A DNA stretch of 64,000 nt, from contig QPMI01000499.1 of NCBI GenBank assembly GCA_004431415.1, positions 124,001 to 188,000 of the forward strand. The letters are read 5' to 3'. Of the stretch, positions 10,810-23,600 are shown piece by piece. Numbering within the stretch: position 1 is the stretch's first letter; every line of letters starts with the position of its first letter. Made by a program: the position numbers and the translations under genes. A model generated the notes under the pieces. The model was not told where the DNA came from. It worked only from the letters and a program-made list of their open reading frames with translations, and made no database searches. The stretch is from Cyanophora paradoxa (Eukaryota; Glaucocystophyceae; Cyanophorales; Cyanophoraceae).

Positions 10810-12901
10810 ATGCCCGGCGCCGCCGGCCGCTTCGCGTCCCGTGCTTCCGGCTCAGGCTGACGCGCTCGATAGGACCTTTACGCGATCTTGGGAGTGCCAA
10901 AAGATGGTGCACCTCGCCCCGCAGCCCGCCCCGCCGTCGCGGAGCGCTCAGACTCGGTCCCTGCAGCCTCTTCCGAGGAGCTGAAGACCGCCTACAGGCG
11001 TATTGTTCTTTATCATCATCCAGATAGGTCAGCCGATGTGTGGTTGGCGCTGGAAACGAAGAGTCGCACGCAGGCACAACTTGATCCTCGCGCAGGCACC
11101 TCGATCCGCAGCGCAAGGCGACCGCGACGCAGGAATTCCACCAGATTCAGTATGCATACACCGCGCTCACCGATCGTACGCCCCGCCGGCCACGTAATGA
11201 TTCCGCCTGGCTAACTTACCGACCCGGGTCGTCTTACGCGTTCCGCCTACCTTTGCTGGCCGGTAGCTAACTGGAGGGAGCTGTACGACCGATGCGGGCA
11301 CGAGGGCCTGCGTGCTGCGATGGAACGTGCGCGTTGATCTGGGCCGCCGGCGCCGCGCGCGAATGCGCAACTCGAATTTGATTCGGTTGCGGATCGCAGT
11401 CGGACAGCACCTGAGCGTGCGGGAGTTTCTGAAGGCGAAATTCGAGCGCGAGCAGAGGGCAGTGGAGCACAAGCTGGAGGCCCGGCTCAACCAGCATGCG
11501 ACCTTGACCATGCAGTTCGACGGGAGGAAGACACTGCCTCAAGGACTCGCGCCGGCCCTGGTCCGGTCGATGGGCGACATGGACGTGCAGATGCCGATCT
11601 CGTCCCGAGATCTCATCATCGTTGGCGGAAGCATTGACAACGTCGAGTCTGGAGACGGTCAGTTCGAATCAGAGCTCTGGGTTTGTGCCCTACCTCGTCT
11701 TGACGTTGTCATCGCACATTGCAGGGCGAGGATCGTCAAGCTTGCACTCGACGTTCAGGAGGCAGTTTGGGGGGGGCGCCTACACGGAGGTGCATCTCTA
11801 TGCAGAGTGTTAATCTGGCCATAGTGGCAAAGTGTATGCAGTCGCTGACGTCTTGTTTATTCCCAGATTTCCACCGTCCTCTCGAAATCCGGAAGCACGT
11901 TCAACATGAAAGTGAGGAGGAGAGTAAAAAACGTGTGTATTGGGGAGATGATCGTCAGTTTCGGCAACGGAATCGCGATGACGGTGGTAGCAAACAAGCA
12001 GCTGAGTGAGAACTCGACGGGCAGCATCAACGTCAACAACGCAGGCAGTAAGTTGCACGGCTTTCTAGTATAGATAAGCTCCTTTCCTCATCTTCTCTCG
12101 CAGTTGTAACAATCTCTTTCTCAAGAAGATCTCCACGAACCCAGAGCAACATGCTCTTGAAGGTGCAGTCTGCAACATTGGCCCTGTGAAAGGCAACTGA
12201 ATCCTTTCAGCTCGGAGCCAAGTTCTTTGGCTTTGGGCTGAAGTACAGCCGCATGGTCTCTCGTTTGTCGTCCCTTATCATGGGTTCGATGCTGTGCAGC
12301 TGACTCAGTCATGCTTCCATGTCTTATTTGGCCTACGTGCACTTTCAGGATTCAAGTGCACGCTGAAGGGAGTGGAGTTCGAGACAGGAGGATCTAGGCA
12401 GCTGAGTGCAAGGACATCCGTTGCATACTCGCTAGTCTGTGGTGCAGCGGGCGTGTCCGCAAAGATAAGGCAGGCTTACACCTCTCCCAAGCTTATGCTC
12501 ATGCGCTCACCCTGAACTTCCGACGACAGAGTCTCACGAGGAGGGACTCGCTTCGTCTTTCCTGTGAGGGCCCTTCTTATCCATTGCGTACGTAGTAGCA
12601 GCTGATCTTTTCGTGCCGCAGATCGCCCTGTCTAGTCAAGTTGCTCCTTTGTTTGTGGCTGGTGGCCTCCTAGTCCCTGGAGTCGTAGCTGCGCTTGTGA
12701 AGCACTTCATCCTTGTGGTACCCATGCTTCTACATCTGCTTCAGCTTCTGAATTCGTTCGCTGACGTGCCTTCAGCCTTTGAAGCAATCGAAGCTGGAGA
12801 AGGAGAGGAGAAGGGAAGAGGCAGCCACAGCGCACACAGAAACAGGTGAATTCGAATTCAAAGAGAAGAAGGCAGCGGGCCCAAGCGTTAGCGTGTTGTA
12901 A
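10810..12901 (+). CDS. DNAJC11: DNAJC11-like mitochondrial J-domain protein
   Basis: J protein related to DNAJC11, which in animals sits at the mitochondrial outer membrane with the MICOS/SAM assembly. Exons give YAILGVPKD, SSEELKTAYRRIVLYHHPDR with the HPD motif intact (about 10975-11027), then an HLDPQRKA and YAYTALTD segment, and RELYDRCGHEGL ending the J domain. A charged linker (FLKAKFEREQRAVEHKLEAR) is followed by a beta-rich region of short exons: DVQMPISSRD, SLHSTFRRQFGGGAYTEVHL, MKVRRRVKNVCIGEMIVSF, LGAKFFGFGLKYSRMV. This matches the porin-like domain of DNAJC11. Then comes a hydrophobic stretch (about 12620-12750) and a Lys/Arg/Glu-rich tail. The C-terminal DUF3395 region of animal DNAJC11 is not visible. 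The first exon, with ATG at 10810, is inferred; its splice into the J domain did not resolve cleanly. Confidence 0.78.
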
Positions 12902-13105
12902 CATAAATCTTGCAGCCGGGAGGCCGGACTGAATGCTCCGATGTACCATCATCTAGATATCCTTTTTTAGAGACTGTGCTGCTGGAGCTACCAGCAGATT
13001 TTTCTGATGCAGATAATTGTAGATAGTCTGTAGATCGAATGAGGCAGATAGACTTATGGAGAACCTGTGTATTTGATCTCAATTTTTCATAAGCATACAC
13101 CGTCT

Positions 13106-13944
13106 TTACAAGCCAAGATCCTTCTTGAGCTTTTCGGGCTTGAGCAATCCTGGAAATGAAGTGATCACCATATTGTATAAAACGAGCACCATGAGAGGGA
13201 CGACATACCCATCTCGACCGCAGTGAGGCCCCAGTGCGTACCCTGGTTGTCTTCGCCCTGCGATCTGAAAGGCAGCGTCAAAAGCAGTCGTGAAGAACAC
13301 CCTAGTTGGACCCACCTCCTGACTGCCTGCTGCTCAGTGAGGACGGTCAGCACTCCAAAGATCACGGGAACGCCAGTATCGAGGCCGACGCGCATGATGC
13401 CATGACTAGCAGCGTCCGCGATGTACTCGAAGTGCATCGTCTCGCCTGCGGCCTCGATCAGATTCTGGGAACACGCGAGCCTGGCCGATCGGCGCACCCT
13501 TGATTAGGCACCCAACGCACACGACAGCGTCGAGCGTTGGCTGCCCGTCCTGGCCCTTGCTAGCCTCGATAAGCCGCCGCGCGCCCATGGGCAGCTCGAA
13601 TGCGCCCGCAACCTGCCGGACCGCAGTTCAGATTAAAGCGCGCCTTCATGCGAGTGCGCGGCGCACCTCGATGGTCTTCACATTGCTCCTCGGCACCTTG
13701 CACTGGTCGAACGCCTGCTGCAGGCCGTCGATCAAGCCGTCAATGATGCTCACGTTCCACTTTGCCCGCACGATGCCGATCTTCAGCTTCGAGCCGTCGA
13801 GGATCTTCGCCTCGAGGCCCTGCGCGCCGGCAATTAGCGCGCGCACCGGTGCGCTCCCAGGTGGGCCGCGCGCGGGCGGAGGCGCGCGGGCTTGATCGAT
13901 CTGGCTGATCGCTGACTAACCTTGAGCTTGTGCTCTTCTGCCAT
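13106..13944 (-). CDS. RIB4: 6,7-dimethyl-8-ribityllumazine synthase
   Basis: Penultimate step of riboflavin synthesis: condenses 5-amino-6-ribitylaminouracil with dihydroxybutanone phosphate. Exons in order: MAEEHKLK (ATG 13944); IGIVRAKWNVSIIDGLIDGL (13646-13846 region); AFELPMGARRLIEA followed by LDAVVCVGCLIKG (about 13500-13600); ETMHFEYIADAASHGIMRV and TGVPVIFGVLTV (about 13340-13450), where the family has its conserved histidine region; NQGTHWGLTAVEM; and the last exon LLKPEKLKKDLGL ending at 13106. Family hallmarks (the RWN-type start, G-FELP, and the NKG.EA-like end, here NQGTHWGL) are in the right order and the size is normal. I see no obvious plastid leader. It is convergent with the DNAJC11-like gene. 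Confidence 0.87.
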
Positions 13945-14777
13945 CGCGAGCGAGCCGCTGTAGCTTGAGCGCGCGAGCTGGCGCGCGTATCCGGTCCGCT
14001 GAAGCTTAAGTGGTCCCGCGGGGATCCGAGCCGAGGAGGAAGGATCGGAGTGGAGGGGAGGGTTCCAAGGAGGCCCCGGGAGGCCAAGCGCAAGAGCCTC
14101 GGAGCCTCGGACCCGGGAGTGAGGTTCAGGGTATACGTAAGATCTAGAGTGAGTGCATCATGATCATCATCATGGCCTGAATGCTGGCCAGTGGATCCGA
14201 TGATCTGAGCTCGAGGACTAAATCTGAGGATCCCCCGGACTAAATCTGAGGACAAAAAGCCTTGAAGGACTCTGAGGCTCCAGGAATTCGAAGGGGCTTA
14301 AATTCTAAAATTAAAGCTTGCAATTGCGCTGCCAGGCTGGTGGTGCAGCTGCAGCCGCTGAGCTGGTCGACGTCCCGGCCGGCCTGGCCCGGCCCGGGCC
14401 CCGACCCCTGATCTAACTTGCAAGAGCAATGCATATGAGCTCGAGGGCTAATATTAATTATAACGAGAATCGGGCTCCGTGATACCCTCGGCCGGGCCGG
14501 CCGCGGGCTGCCAAGCTTACGAATGTTTGAATTCTAGCAGACGTCGACTGTTTTATGTTTGTGTTTCTGTTAATGTTTTAATAGCAGACTGAGACTCTGA
14601 GAGCATGCATATGCATGTGATCACGGAACTCTTAAGTCATGATGGGCACCTAGCCTAGTAGTTCACTCACACACCTGCAGCCTGGCGCCGGCCATGGCTG
14701 GGCAGCATAAACCGGATACCAATAAAGGAGCGCAGATTTGATTCAGCTCAAGTGCATGCAGCTTCCTCGGAGCAAGA
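13945..14777. other. Intergenic region, no gene seen
   Basis: 833 bp between the lumazine synthase start and the CCS stop. It holds a 16-bp direct repeat (ACTAAATCTGAGGA core near 14217 and 14240) and several short restriction-like palindromes. It must include the lumazine synthase promoter. I found no coding exon with family similarity. Confidence 0.4.
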
Positions 14778-15639
14778 CTACTTCTTCTCCGGTTCCCACA
14801 ACAGGCGACCATCACAGGCGCAGACACGCTTGTCGTTCTGGAAGATTCCCGCAGACCTTGCAATGATCCCGCAGACAGCCGGATTCCCCTTATCGTCGGT
14901 CACACATGCTGAGCGGGCCACAATGTCCTTGATGTCAAAGTTGGACTCCGTGACCAAGCTGCCCTGGCCAGAGGAGCCGATGCTGACCTCCCCGAATCGC
15001 TTGTAGACATTTCCAGTATTAGATCCGCCATCAGTAACGTCTCCATATTCGTGGACTGCCACCTGGTACTTCCCTGCAAAGGAGAAGGCCTCAGGTCAGA
15101 CTGGTGCAAGGGACTCGGGATGTGCCTTTAACCCCAACTTGAAAAACAATTTGCCGACCTTGCGGGAGCCCGTTCACGGTCGCTTCGACGAAGCTAAGCT
15201 CTGATCTTAGCTGCACCATCCGCACCAGGCCCAGCACGCGCCCAGGAGGGCCTAAGCTTGCATGCGGAAATTCTAGAATCGCCACCGCCGCGCCGAGGTT
15301 CTCCCCTGTGCATCCGGACTGCGATGAGCTGCGCCGACTTTCACGAGAAAGTAACAGACCTCGCACCTGAAAGTGAGCCCTGGCCGCGCAGCACGACTGA
15401 CCTCCCCGAACTCGCAATCGCCTCGTACACTTGCGACGGGGGTGCTGCGCGCGCGATCAGATCCGAAGAACGCAGAAGGATGCGCGCGCATTCGACTGAC
15501 CCGAGCCCCGCACGACGACGCGCTGCGCGGGAAGGTCGACATCGACGGCATCTACGCCACTGACGCCGCCCAGCGCTGATCGCACGGCGGCGACGCAGCG
15601 CTCGCAGGTCATCTTTACGGCGAACTCCGCCGTGAACAT
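14778..15639 (-). CDS. CCS1: Copper chaperone for superoxide dismutase
   Basis: Delivers Cu(I) to Cu/Zn superoxide dismutase and forms its disulfide. Exon 1 encodes an HMA-type copper domain, MFTAEFAVKMTCERCVAAV, with the MxCxxC site (MTCERC). Next comes SQVYEAIASSG, then the SOD-like domain: LGAAVAILEF, VRMVQLRSELSFVEATVNGL, VAVHEYGDVTDGGSNTGNVY. The last exon has VCGIIARSAGIFQNDKRVC and the C-terminal CxC (CACDGRLLWEPEKK), needed by domain III for copper transfer. The order of three domains and both Cu motifs make this CCS rather than SOD1. It is divergent to the IQ-motif gene, whose start lies 379 bp away. Confidence 0.88.
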
Positions 15640-16017
15640 CTCCGCGCGCTGCAGACAGCGCCCGTGCGCTGGTGGGCTTGCCGAGCTAGCGCTGGTGGCG
15701 GGGGCAGTTCCCGGTGGGTCTAGGCTGGCTCAGCCTGCCTGGATCAATGCAACTTGCGGGCGAGCAGCTGGCTGGGCGGCACGAGCTTTGCAGCCTTTGC
15801 GTTATTTGGGGGTACACCCATCGCAGGACAAACAAAGCGAGGTGTTGGAAGGCGGCAGGAACGCAGCAGCCCGGGCTGGGACATCGGAGACAGCGCGGCG
15901 CACATACATACTGCAGAGCGGAGCGACGAGAGCACGCGCCTCGCCTCCACCGCAACGGCGGGCCGCGCCGCGCCCTCAGCCTGACAGCGCCCGGCCGGTG
16001 AGGTGTGATAGTTAGCT
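15640..16017. promoter_or_regulatory. Divergent promoter region, CCS / IQ-motif gene
   Basis: 378 bp between two divergent starts. Open frames run through it on both strands, but none has a recognisable domain. I see no obvious motif. Confidence 0.35.
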
Positions 16018-17544
16018 ATGGCCATGGAGAAGTCTCGTAGTCAGGTTGTCCTGCGTCCGCCCCCCTTCGCGCTGGCACCAGTGCAGTCGCTGGGCCACAG
16101 CCAGACGCTGCCGGAGCTGGGCGGGGCGCAGCGAAAGCCGCAGAAGCAGCAACCACTGAAGCAACAGCCACACAAGCAGCAGCACGTACAGCAGCAGCAA
16201 CGGCCGATAAGGTCGCCTGCCGGCGGAGAGACAGACTACGCCGGCGCCTTCTACTGGGCCGGGCCGCTCTCCGCAGGGAGCAAGAGCTCGCCCTCCAGCG
16301 ATAGGGACAAGAGCGGGCGCACTCAGCGCTCACAACACACAGCAGCCAGCAAGCCCGCAAGCCCTGAAACCAAGTGGGAATCGAACATCCCGAAGACCAT
16401 CCCGTTCTATGATGGAGCACACGACAGGCACCTGCCGCCCGCCATCCGGGCGCGGTATGAGCATCTGTCGCACGTCACGCGACCCAAAGGCAGCGACACC
16501 TTGTTGAAGCTGCGTACGATGGAGGCTTTCGAGAAGGAGCGGCTGGAAGCGGAGCGCCGCATACGCATTGAGCGGCAGCGCGAGATGGCACGCGCCAAAG
16601 CTGCGGAGGTAAATTCTTTGCGATGGATTGATCCCGCTGTGAGCTAAGCTGCCCCGATGCAGCGCCGCTACTTGGAAGAGCAAATTCAGAGGCGATTGTT
16701 GGAGGCCCTCGAGCAGGAGAAGGAGAAGCGCGTCGAGGTAGCTCCTTTCAGACAAATTCTCAAAATTATCGTCTAGCTGAGGCTCCGATCAGGTCGAAGT
16801 CAAAATCGTGCTGGATGAGCTTGCACAAACTGTACAGGACCGCATTTGGGAGGCTGAGCGCAAGGAAAACGCTCTGAAGGCTGCAACAACTATCCAGGTT
16901 TGTACTGTTAAATGGCTTGCAGTGTGTCTTGTCTTGACTGTTTCCAAGGCATCTTACCGGGCTTATCTTATTCGTATGCGGCTGGCAAATCTTGCATACG
17001 CAACTCTCACTGTGCAACGGGTCATCCGTGGCTTCCTCGCAAGGCGACGAGTTAAGAGGCTCAGGAGAGAGCGATTGATCAAGAAGATGTGCCGCGGCGA
17101 GACGGCCAGTGTGAAGGAAGCCGAGAGCCTGTCGGCCATGATGATCCAGTGTGCATGGAGGATGGGCCAGACGAGGCGCTCGTACATTCAGATGGTGCGC
17201 CTCTGTGCCTTTCGCTGCCCGCCGTCCATGTTGGCTCAGCTGTCCTGGTAGATGGACGCTGTGCTGGAGCTTGCAAGGACTGCAGAGGAGCGCAAGCTTG
17301 CCGTGCCTCTTCCAATGCTCGACAACATTGATAGAATAGCAAGGAAAGTCGGCGCAGAGCGCATCGTTGTGGGGGTGAGCTCTGCCAGCACTTTTTCTAT
17401 GTGCTCTCTGATCCTTGCAAACAGGTCAGGCCAGCTTCCCGAGAGAGGACTGTATCGAGGTCGAGCTCCAGATCCTCTATCCGTGCTGGTGGAGGTCTCC
17501 CAGTCCCTAGAAAAGAGCTGCCCTCGTCCGGCGTCAGTAGATAG
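16018..17544 (+). CDS. IQ-motif coiled-coil protein
   Basis: Unrecognised protein with calmodulin-binding-type IQ motifs. Exon 1 (16018 to about 16607) starts MAMEKSRSQVVLRPPPFAL, has a Gln/Lys-rich stretch (QPLKQQPHKQQ), then ETKWESNIPKTIPFYDGAHD and a charged helix (EAFEKERLEAERRIRIERQR). Later exons continue the helix (RRYLEEQIQRRLLEALEQEK), then IQ motifs: TIQ/ASYRAYLIRMR across an intron, VQRVIRGFLARRRVKRL and IQCAWRMGQTRRSY. The last exons read MDAVLELARTAEERKLAVPL and a Ser/Arg tail, stopping at 17542-17544. Such proteins are common in axonemal or centriolar structures; that role is inference. An alternative start lies at 16021. Confidence 0.72.
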
Positions 17545-17819
17545 ATTTATTAGATATTCTTACTTGTTCTAGTGCTGAAGCACTCCGGATCTTTCCTTCT
17601 CATGCACATGCATATGTGAGCTTGCAATTGAGCATTCCATTTTATCTAAGTAAAACGTGCCACAGTGCATGCATCATGATCAACAATGAGCAACCCCTAG
17701 CTATAGAATCCAATGGGCCAGCAAGTGGTTTTGCTCTTTCTTTGTGATCGTGGGTGTCATTGCTCATTAAAGGTGAACATGGATCGGGGTGTGGGGCTGA
17801 GGCGCAACAGACGAACACT

Positions 17820-18928
17820 CTAGTTCATCTGGCGGATGAGGCCGTTGATGCGGTCCTCGCGGTTGCCGGCATCGCCGCCCTCCTTGAAGTGGATGGTCTT
17901 GTCGGTCATGCCGCCCTGCCACGACACGCTCAGTGTGCTCGAATACAGACCACGAAGAGCACCGCTCAGTACTGACCTTGGGGGACGACAGCTGGAAGGG
18001 CCACAGGAAGTTGTTCGCCTCCTTGAAGTGGGGGCCGACAGTGTAGATCTCGTGGACGAGGTCCTGCGTGCAACACGTCAGGGCGGAGTTCTCCCAGCTG
18101 TCGGCCTCATGCCCAGCGCGAACCTCCATGCAGACAATGCCGTACTTGCCCAGCTGCTGCTCGATGATCGAGTTGTCGGTGATCGGAACGCGCTGGCCGT
18201 TGACCTTCGCGAAACCGCGCTTGTAGATGAGCTCCTTCACCGACTTAAGGTTGGGGGTGCTGCGCGCGACAAACGCGTTCGTCAAAAAGTATGATCGAGA
18301 TCGGAAGCCGACCCTGTGCACCCGTAAGACACGTAGAACTCGACGAGGCGCAGCATCATGATGGTCGCCTTGTTCAGCTTGACGAAGGTGCCGTTGTTGA
18401 TCTGGCGCAGACGAAGGAGCTGAAGAATCTTCTTGATGCGCGGGTTCATCTGGTTGATACTGTGGGCGGCGCCCCATCAGCTCCAAGAACGAGGGACCAG
18501 TGCTGAGCTCGAGCAGCGCCCCAGCGCACCCGCGGACGCGGATGACGAACGCGAGCTTAGGCTCGGGCTCCAGGAAGTAGTTCTTGTTCGCCTTCGCCTG
18601 GCGGCGGAAGCGGACGAGAGACTGGTCCATCTGGCGGTACTCCTTGACGTACTTCTCCGCGCGCTTGAAGATGTCCTTGCGCTTCAGCTTCCGCTCCTTC
18701 GAGAGCACAATCACGACGAGCCCCGCACTAGCGCACGAGCACCCGGACCTTCTGCGACTTCACAGCCGCAGCCGCCTTCTCAGCCTTGATCTTGTCATCC
18801 CGCTTCCGCTTCTTGAGAAGGGTCGCCGGGACAACCTGCTCCGGCTTTCTGCGCACGCCAAGGAAGCACGCGCGGCCTTAGCACTCCGCGCCCCGGGGCA
18901 GCGATCGGGAAAGAGCGAACCCTGCCAT
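17820..18928 (-). CDS. RPL7: 60S ribosomal protein L7 (uL30)
   Basis: Cytosolic large-subunit protein. The short first exon (ATG 18928, Met-Ala-Gly) is followed by [20 protein letters not shown] (about 18750-18850) and [20 protein letters not shown], then a run continuing to [15 protein letters not shown]. Later exons read [80 protein letters not shown] and a C-terminal [20 protein letters not shown] ending at the stop 17820-17822. All uL30 landmarks are present with an eukaryote-type basic N-terminal extension. Four or five short introns. The single-codon-scale first exon is typical of ribosomal protein genes. Confidence 0.92.
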
Positions 18929-19775
18929 GTTCACTGCAGCCGAGCGGGCGGTGCGCAGGTCAGCGGCGGTCGACAACTTCAGCTAGCAGCGGGATGCGAG
19001 GGGCGCACCTGACTGCTCGCCGGGAGCACCGCAGGCGGAGGGAGGGTTAGCACTGCGCGAGCGAGATCGGGGCCGGCAGCGAGGCGATTCGTACCTGCGC
19101 GGGAGTCCAATTAGCGGTTGGAGCGCGCCCGGGGTCAGCAGGCGTGCGCAGGGTAGGAAACAGTCGCGAGCGCACCTAACAACCCACACTGGGTACACGC
19201 ACCGCGCTCGCCGTATGTGTACCCTCCCAACGACGCGCCGCCTAACTCGCCCAGCGCCTCTAAGCTGCTCTTCTTAACTTTATCTTCGTGCATTTAATCC
19301 GCGTCACGGCGTACGCGTTGCCGCGGCAATGCACCCGGCAAGAAGCGCCCGCGCGCGCGCGCGCCGGCGCCTGGCCCTGGCCGCTTCCCCCAAATCGGCT
19401 TGACAAGATGCAACGAGCGCGCGTGTTGTGCGGGCCGGGCCGCTACTTGCGAGACAACGTGTCAACCCGCTCCGGGGTACGGGTCCAGTTCGCATATTCC
19501 CAAGGTGCGCTTTCCCGCAGCGCCCGGCCTCCTTACGTTTCGCCATTTCGCTTATAGCGAACCCTCGTTTTCCTGCCGCGCTCGCACGCGCCCAAACCCT
19601 GCGCATCCGGCGATCTCTCTAGCCTGCTGTCAAACGGCACATAGGCGGATCATTCAATGTGCTACCAGTAGCTACGGCCAGTCGTATTCCTGATCCTACC
19701 CACAAGTCAGACTCTCGCGATCCGGAGGCGATCGCCGGTCTCCCGTGCTGACCCCTGCCCGCCGCGCAGTTCGCC
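18929..19775. promoter_or_regulatory. Divergent region, RPL7 / NDPK
   Basis: 847 bp between divergent housekeeping genes. A (GC)n-like run lies near 19350. Open frames exist on both strands but none has recognisable domains. Promoters and leaders of both genes must be here. Confidence 0.35.
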
Positions 19776-20519
19776 ATGTCGTCCGAGCGCACCTTCATCA
19801 TCGTCAAGCCCGATGGCGTCCAGCGCGGCCTCGTCGGCGAGATCCTCGGCCGGGTTTGTGCTGTCCTGTCTGGTCTCGCATGTACCGCGCCCAAGCCCGG
19901 CGCGCAGTTCGAGAAGCGCGGCTACAAGATCGTCGCCCTGAAGGCGACGAAGGTCACCAAGGAGTGCGTGGCGTGGCGGCGCTTGTGGTGCGCGGGAGAC
20001 TGATGAGATCGCCAGGTTCGCCGGCAAGCACTACGCCGACCTCTCCTCGAAGCCCTTCTACGATGGCCTCTGTGCGCGCTCGTCCGAGCCGCTCTCTCAG
20101 CGTTTTGCCCGTTGCCGCCTGATCGTCCCCTAGGCACGTACCTCGCCAGCAGCACCCTCGTCTGCGCCGTCATCGAGGGCAAGGACATCGTCAAGCAGGC
20201 CCGCTCCATGATCGGCGCCACCAACCCGCTCGCGTCGGCCCCCGGTGAGCTCGCGCGCGCCATTGGTCGACGCTCGATTGCAGCGCCTGACGCCGAGAGT
20301 GCAGGCACCATCCGTGGCGACTTCTCCATTGATGTCGGCCGGTGAGTCCTAGCCACGCGATCTAGCCCAGCCAATTAAATCGTGCTGACGGGCGCCCTCA
20401 GCAACGTGATCCACGGCTCCGACTCCGTCGACAACGCGAACAAGGAGATCGCCCTCTGGTTCAAGCCCGAGGAGGTCGCCGCTTGGGACTCGTGCGCCAA
20501 GAACTGGATCTACGAGTAA
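19776..20519 (+). CDS. NDK: Nucleoside diphosphate kinase
   Basis: Transfers the gamma phosphate from ATP to NDPs through a phospho-histidine. Exons: [20 protein letters not shown] (19776 on), [59 protein letters not shown] then [25 protein letters not shown], and the last exon [20 protein letters not shown] to the stop at 20517-20519. The active-site signature N-x-x-H-G-S-D-S is intact, as are [13 protein letters not shown] and RG-F. Length is that of an ordinary group I NDPK of about 150 residues with no leader. It is convergent with the lectin-domain gene. Confidence 0.93.
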
Positions 20520-20601
20520 ATTCTATACCCTCGTAGCCCCTGCCTGTCTTTCGCAATCGAGAGCGAGCTCCAGAATCTACTGGGGAGCATGCGGCAGCAA
20601 G

Positions 20602-23600
20602 CTAGAGCTGGTTTCGGTTCAATATAATCCAGACCGGGACAATAAATGTGTACCTAGAACTAAAGCAAGTAATTGGACTTCGAGGCAAAGGGCAAAGCTG
20701 CAGGGAGTCGCCCCGCCCGACGCTGCAGAGCACAGAAGCGAAGGCGGGTGCTGCGACCTGCAGCCATCCCGAGTCGCCCTTCGAAGTCCGCCAGGGCCCC
20801 CTCAAATGGGGACGCAGCTGCAAGCAAATCAGGGATGTGGCAGCCGCAGCATTTAAGGAGGCATCGCACCCGAGGTGATTGCAGAAGCTCCAGTTGAGGA
20901 CCTCCTGCGTGTAGTGGATGTAGCCCGTCGAGCCCGTGAAGCCGATGTACGAGTTGCCATTGGAGTCCGTGACTGAAGTGAATGCAATAAGTGAATGCAT
21001 CACAGTATGGGTACGATCAAGCTCACCGGCAGCAAACTCGTCATCACGGATGGCGACGCGCAGGACAAACATATTCATCTCGTCCACGAAGATAGTGAGG
21101 TAGCCAGGGTAGTCCCGGTGGACGAGGTAGGGGATGGGCGAGGCCGATGCGACAGCGGTCTCAAGTATTTTGGCCACACCAGTGGTCGTGCCTGTTAGGT
21201 TGAGAGTTCCAGCTGCAGCGTATGCGCCGCATGCTGTCCCAGGAATCGGGATCTGTCGGTCGCAGCCCGGAGGCACCCAGCGGACCTGGAGAAACAGATT
21301 GAGCATGAGAGGGAGATAGGGCTCAGCTGCAATACGAACCTTCATCGCATCGTCAGCCGTGATGCGATCGCCGTAGGTGTTGACAACGACCATCTTGACT
21401 TTATCTCCTTGAGCATCCAGGGCAGATGCGACTTGATAATTGACAGTGATGTATGTGACGACCTGGAGAGCGATGTCAGAAGGCAAAGGAAAGCAAAGCA
21501 ATTGAAGATCACTAAGGACCTTGTCTGTGTACTTCATTTCCGACTTGAATTTGGTGTTCGCGTTGCCCTTGATGATGCAGTAAAGCGAAGCAGTAGCACC
21601 AGAGCAGGCATCCCAGTAGATGAGACCCTGACCCTGCAGAGCAGAGAGGATTCAGAAGATCACCTACAAGATAAACAAAAACTGGCGAACCTGGCGAGGG
21701 GACGTGGTGAAACCGTCGAAGTACTGCAGCTTGATCGTGTGCACAAGCCCGTCATTGAGATTCGGGATCGAAGGGGTGGCCGCAAAGTGGTAGGCATCGT
21801 TGCTGTGATCAGCTGACAGGCCGTGGTTGGGGTACTTAGTAGGATCCGGGGTGAGGAAGACGCCAAGGTGGTTGTCCTGGTTGCTGATGATCTCAGTCGC
21901 ATTGATCCACCAGTGGCGGAGTCCCTGGCGGGGATCCCGCTGATTCTGGTCGTAGTAGACATCGAGCTCTACAGCAAGACCCTTGCGAATGCCACCATCA
22001 CGACACCGAGGATCGGGGTCGACACGATCACCAAAACTGCCAACAAAAGTTCGACAGCAATGAAGTGCAAGGAAACAAGAGATATGCACCCGTTGCCAGA
22101 ACCCGCACAGCCAACGGGGTTCGTTGTGGCTGCGGTTCTCCTAGGACGGGTCGTCCAGATTTCGATCTGGTCTCCAACCGTGTGCCCAGTCTGGTGCATG
22201 CGAGTTAGGAATTGCTCTGCAAAATTATGCGAAAACAAAAAGCACCTGGGAGCATGCAACTGCGATGCTGTCAATGATTGTCACTGGCGATGAGAGCCCA
22301 GCACATGTGTACGGGGTGGCCAAGAAGTCCGTGTCATAGCGGTACATATCGGCATCACGCTTGACGACAAACGTGTCTCCAGCAGCATCAACCGTCGTGA
22401 TCTTGAGCGTGTAGACATACCTGTTGAAAATTCAGAGAACGATAAAGAAATGTCGAGCCAACAAGTGCACTTATAGACGCCAGGCTTCCAGCTCCCTGCC
22501 GCCACTGCTCCAGTGGTGGCCACATCGTTGGTGTCCCAACAGGATGGGTTTGCAGGAAGGCCTGTTGTAGCAACATCGGGAGTAGAGCATGGTGAATAAG
22601 AAGTGCCATTGACAACGAAGTCATTCAGTCCGTAGCCAGTAGTCATGAGACCAGCAGTCGCAACACCAGCAGCATCGGCCTACTCAGGTTAGAGAAAGAT
22701 CACACTTAAAGAAAGGCACAGCATTTCAACGCACTGCGCCATTGTCATCATGCAGCACGAAGGCGATGCCATTGCCACCGTCACAGATGCCATCGATGCG
22801 TCCTTGGCACATCGAAGCTGCCGTGAATTGGACCTGGAAGTTCACCTCGAAGCCATCTGAGACATGCATCTGCCATGCGTCAGAAGCCACCTCGAGATCG
22901 TTGCATCAGAGTGAACCTTGTCCTTGTAGAACACTGCTCCAACCTGTGGAGTGTCGAAGGCAGGGATGCCATTGGTGGCTCCGATTATGCGAATCTGAAA
23001 CGAGGTTAATAACAGAGATAGCAACTCCAAACAAGAAAACTGAACCCACATCGTACGTGTCCAGTGCAGTAATAACATTCACAGTTGGTGTCTGCACAAT
23101 CCACAGCCCGTCTCCAATGTACACTTTGTTGTCGTCATCCAGAGTCAAGGTGGCTTGGCTGCTACCATCCTTGCTGACCTTCACAGAGGTCGTAGACGCT
23201 ACCTCAACCCTGTACTGAGTTGGGGCGCTGCCCGTGTAGAACCCGGTAGCGTAGAAAGAAGCTGTTGAAGCCGAATCCCGCCGAACCAGCTGCGTAGGTC
23301 CGATGCGGAACTGAGGCGGGGCCCCTGTTGTGAGGCGCATCGTAGCAGGTGAGGTGATCGTGATGGTGAAGACATCCCCTATGCGATAGTCGAAAGTGGT
23401 TCCACCAAGCGTGTAACTTCCCCTAAAGAGAATAAAGATGCCAGTCGACCCAAGCTCCACCGGAGTACCACGGGTCGCATTGTTGCTGGTTACAGCGGAT
23501 CCCCCACTCTTCTGGTAGGTGAAAGTGACAATGGTAGCATCTGTCGCTGTGATTGTAATAGCAAAAGTGATGGGCGAGTCCGGGGTGCCAACATCTGTGC

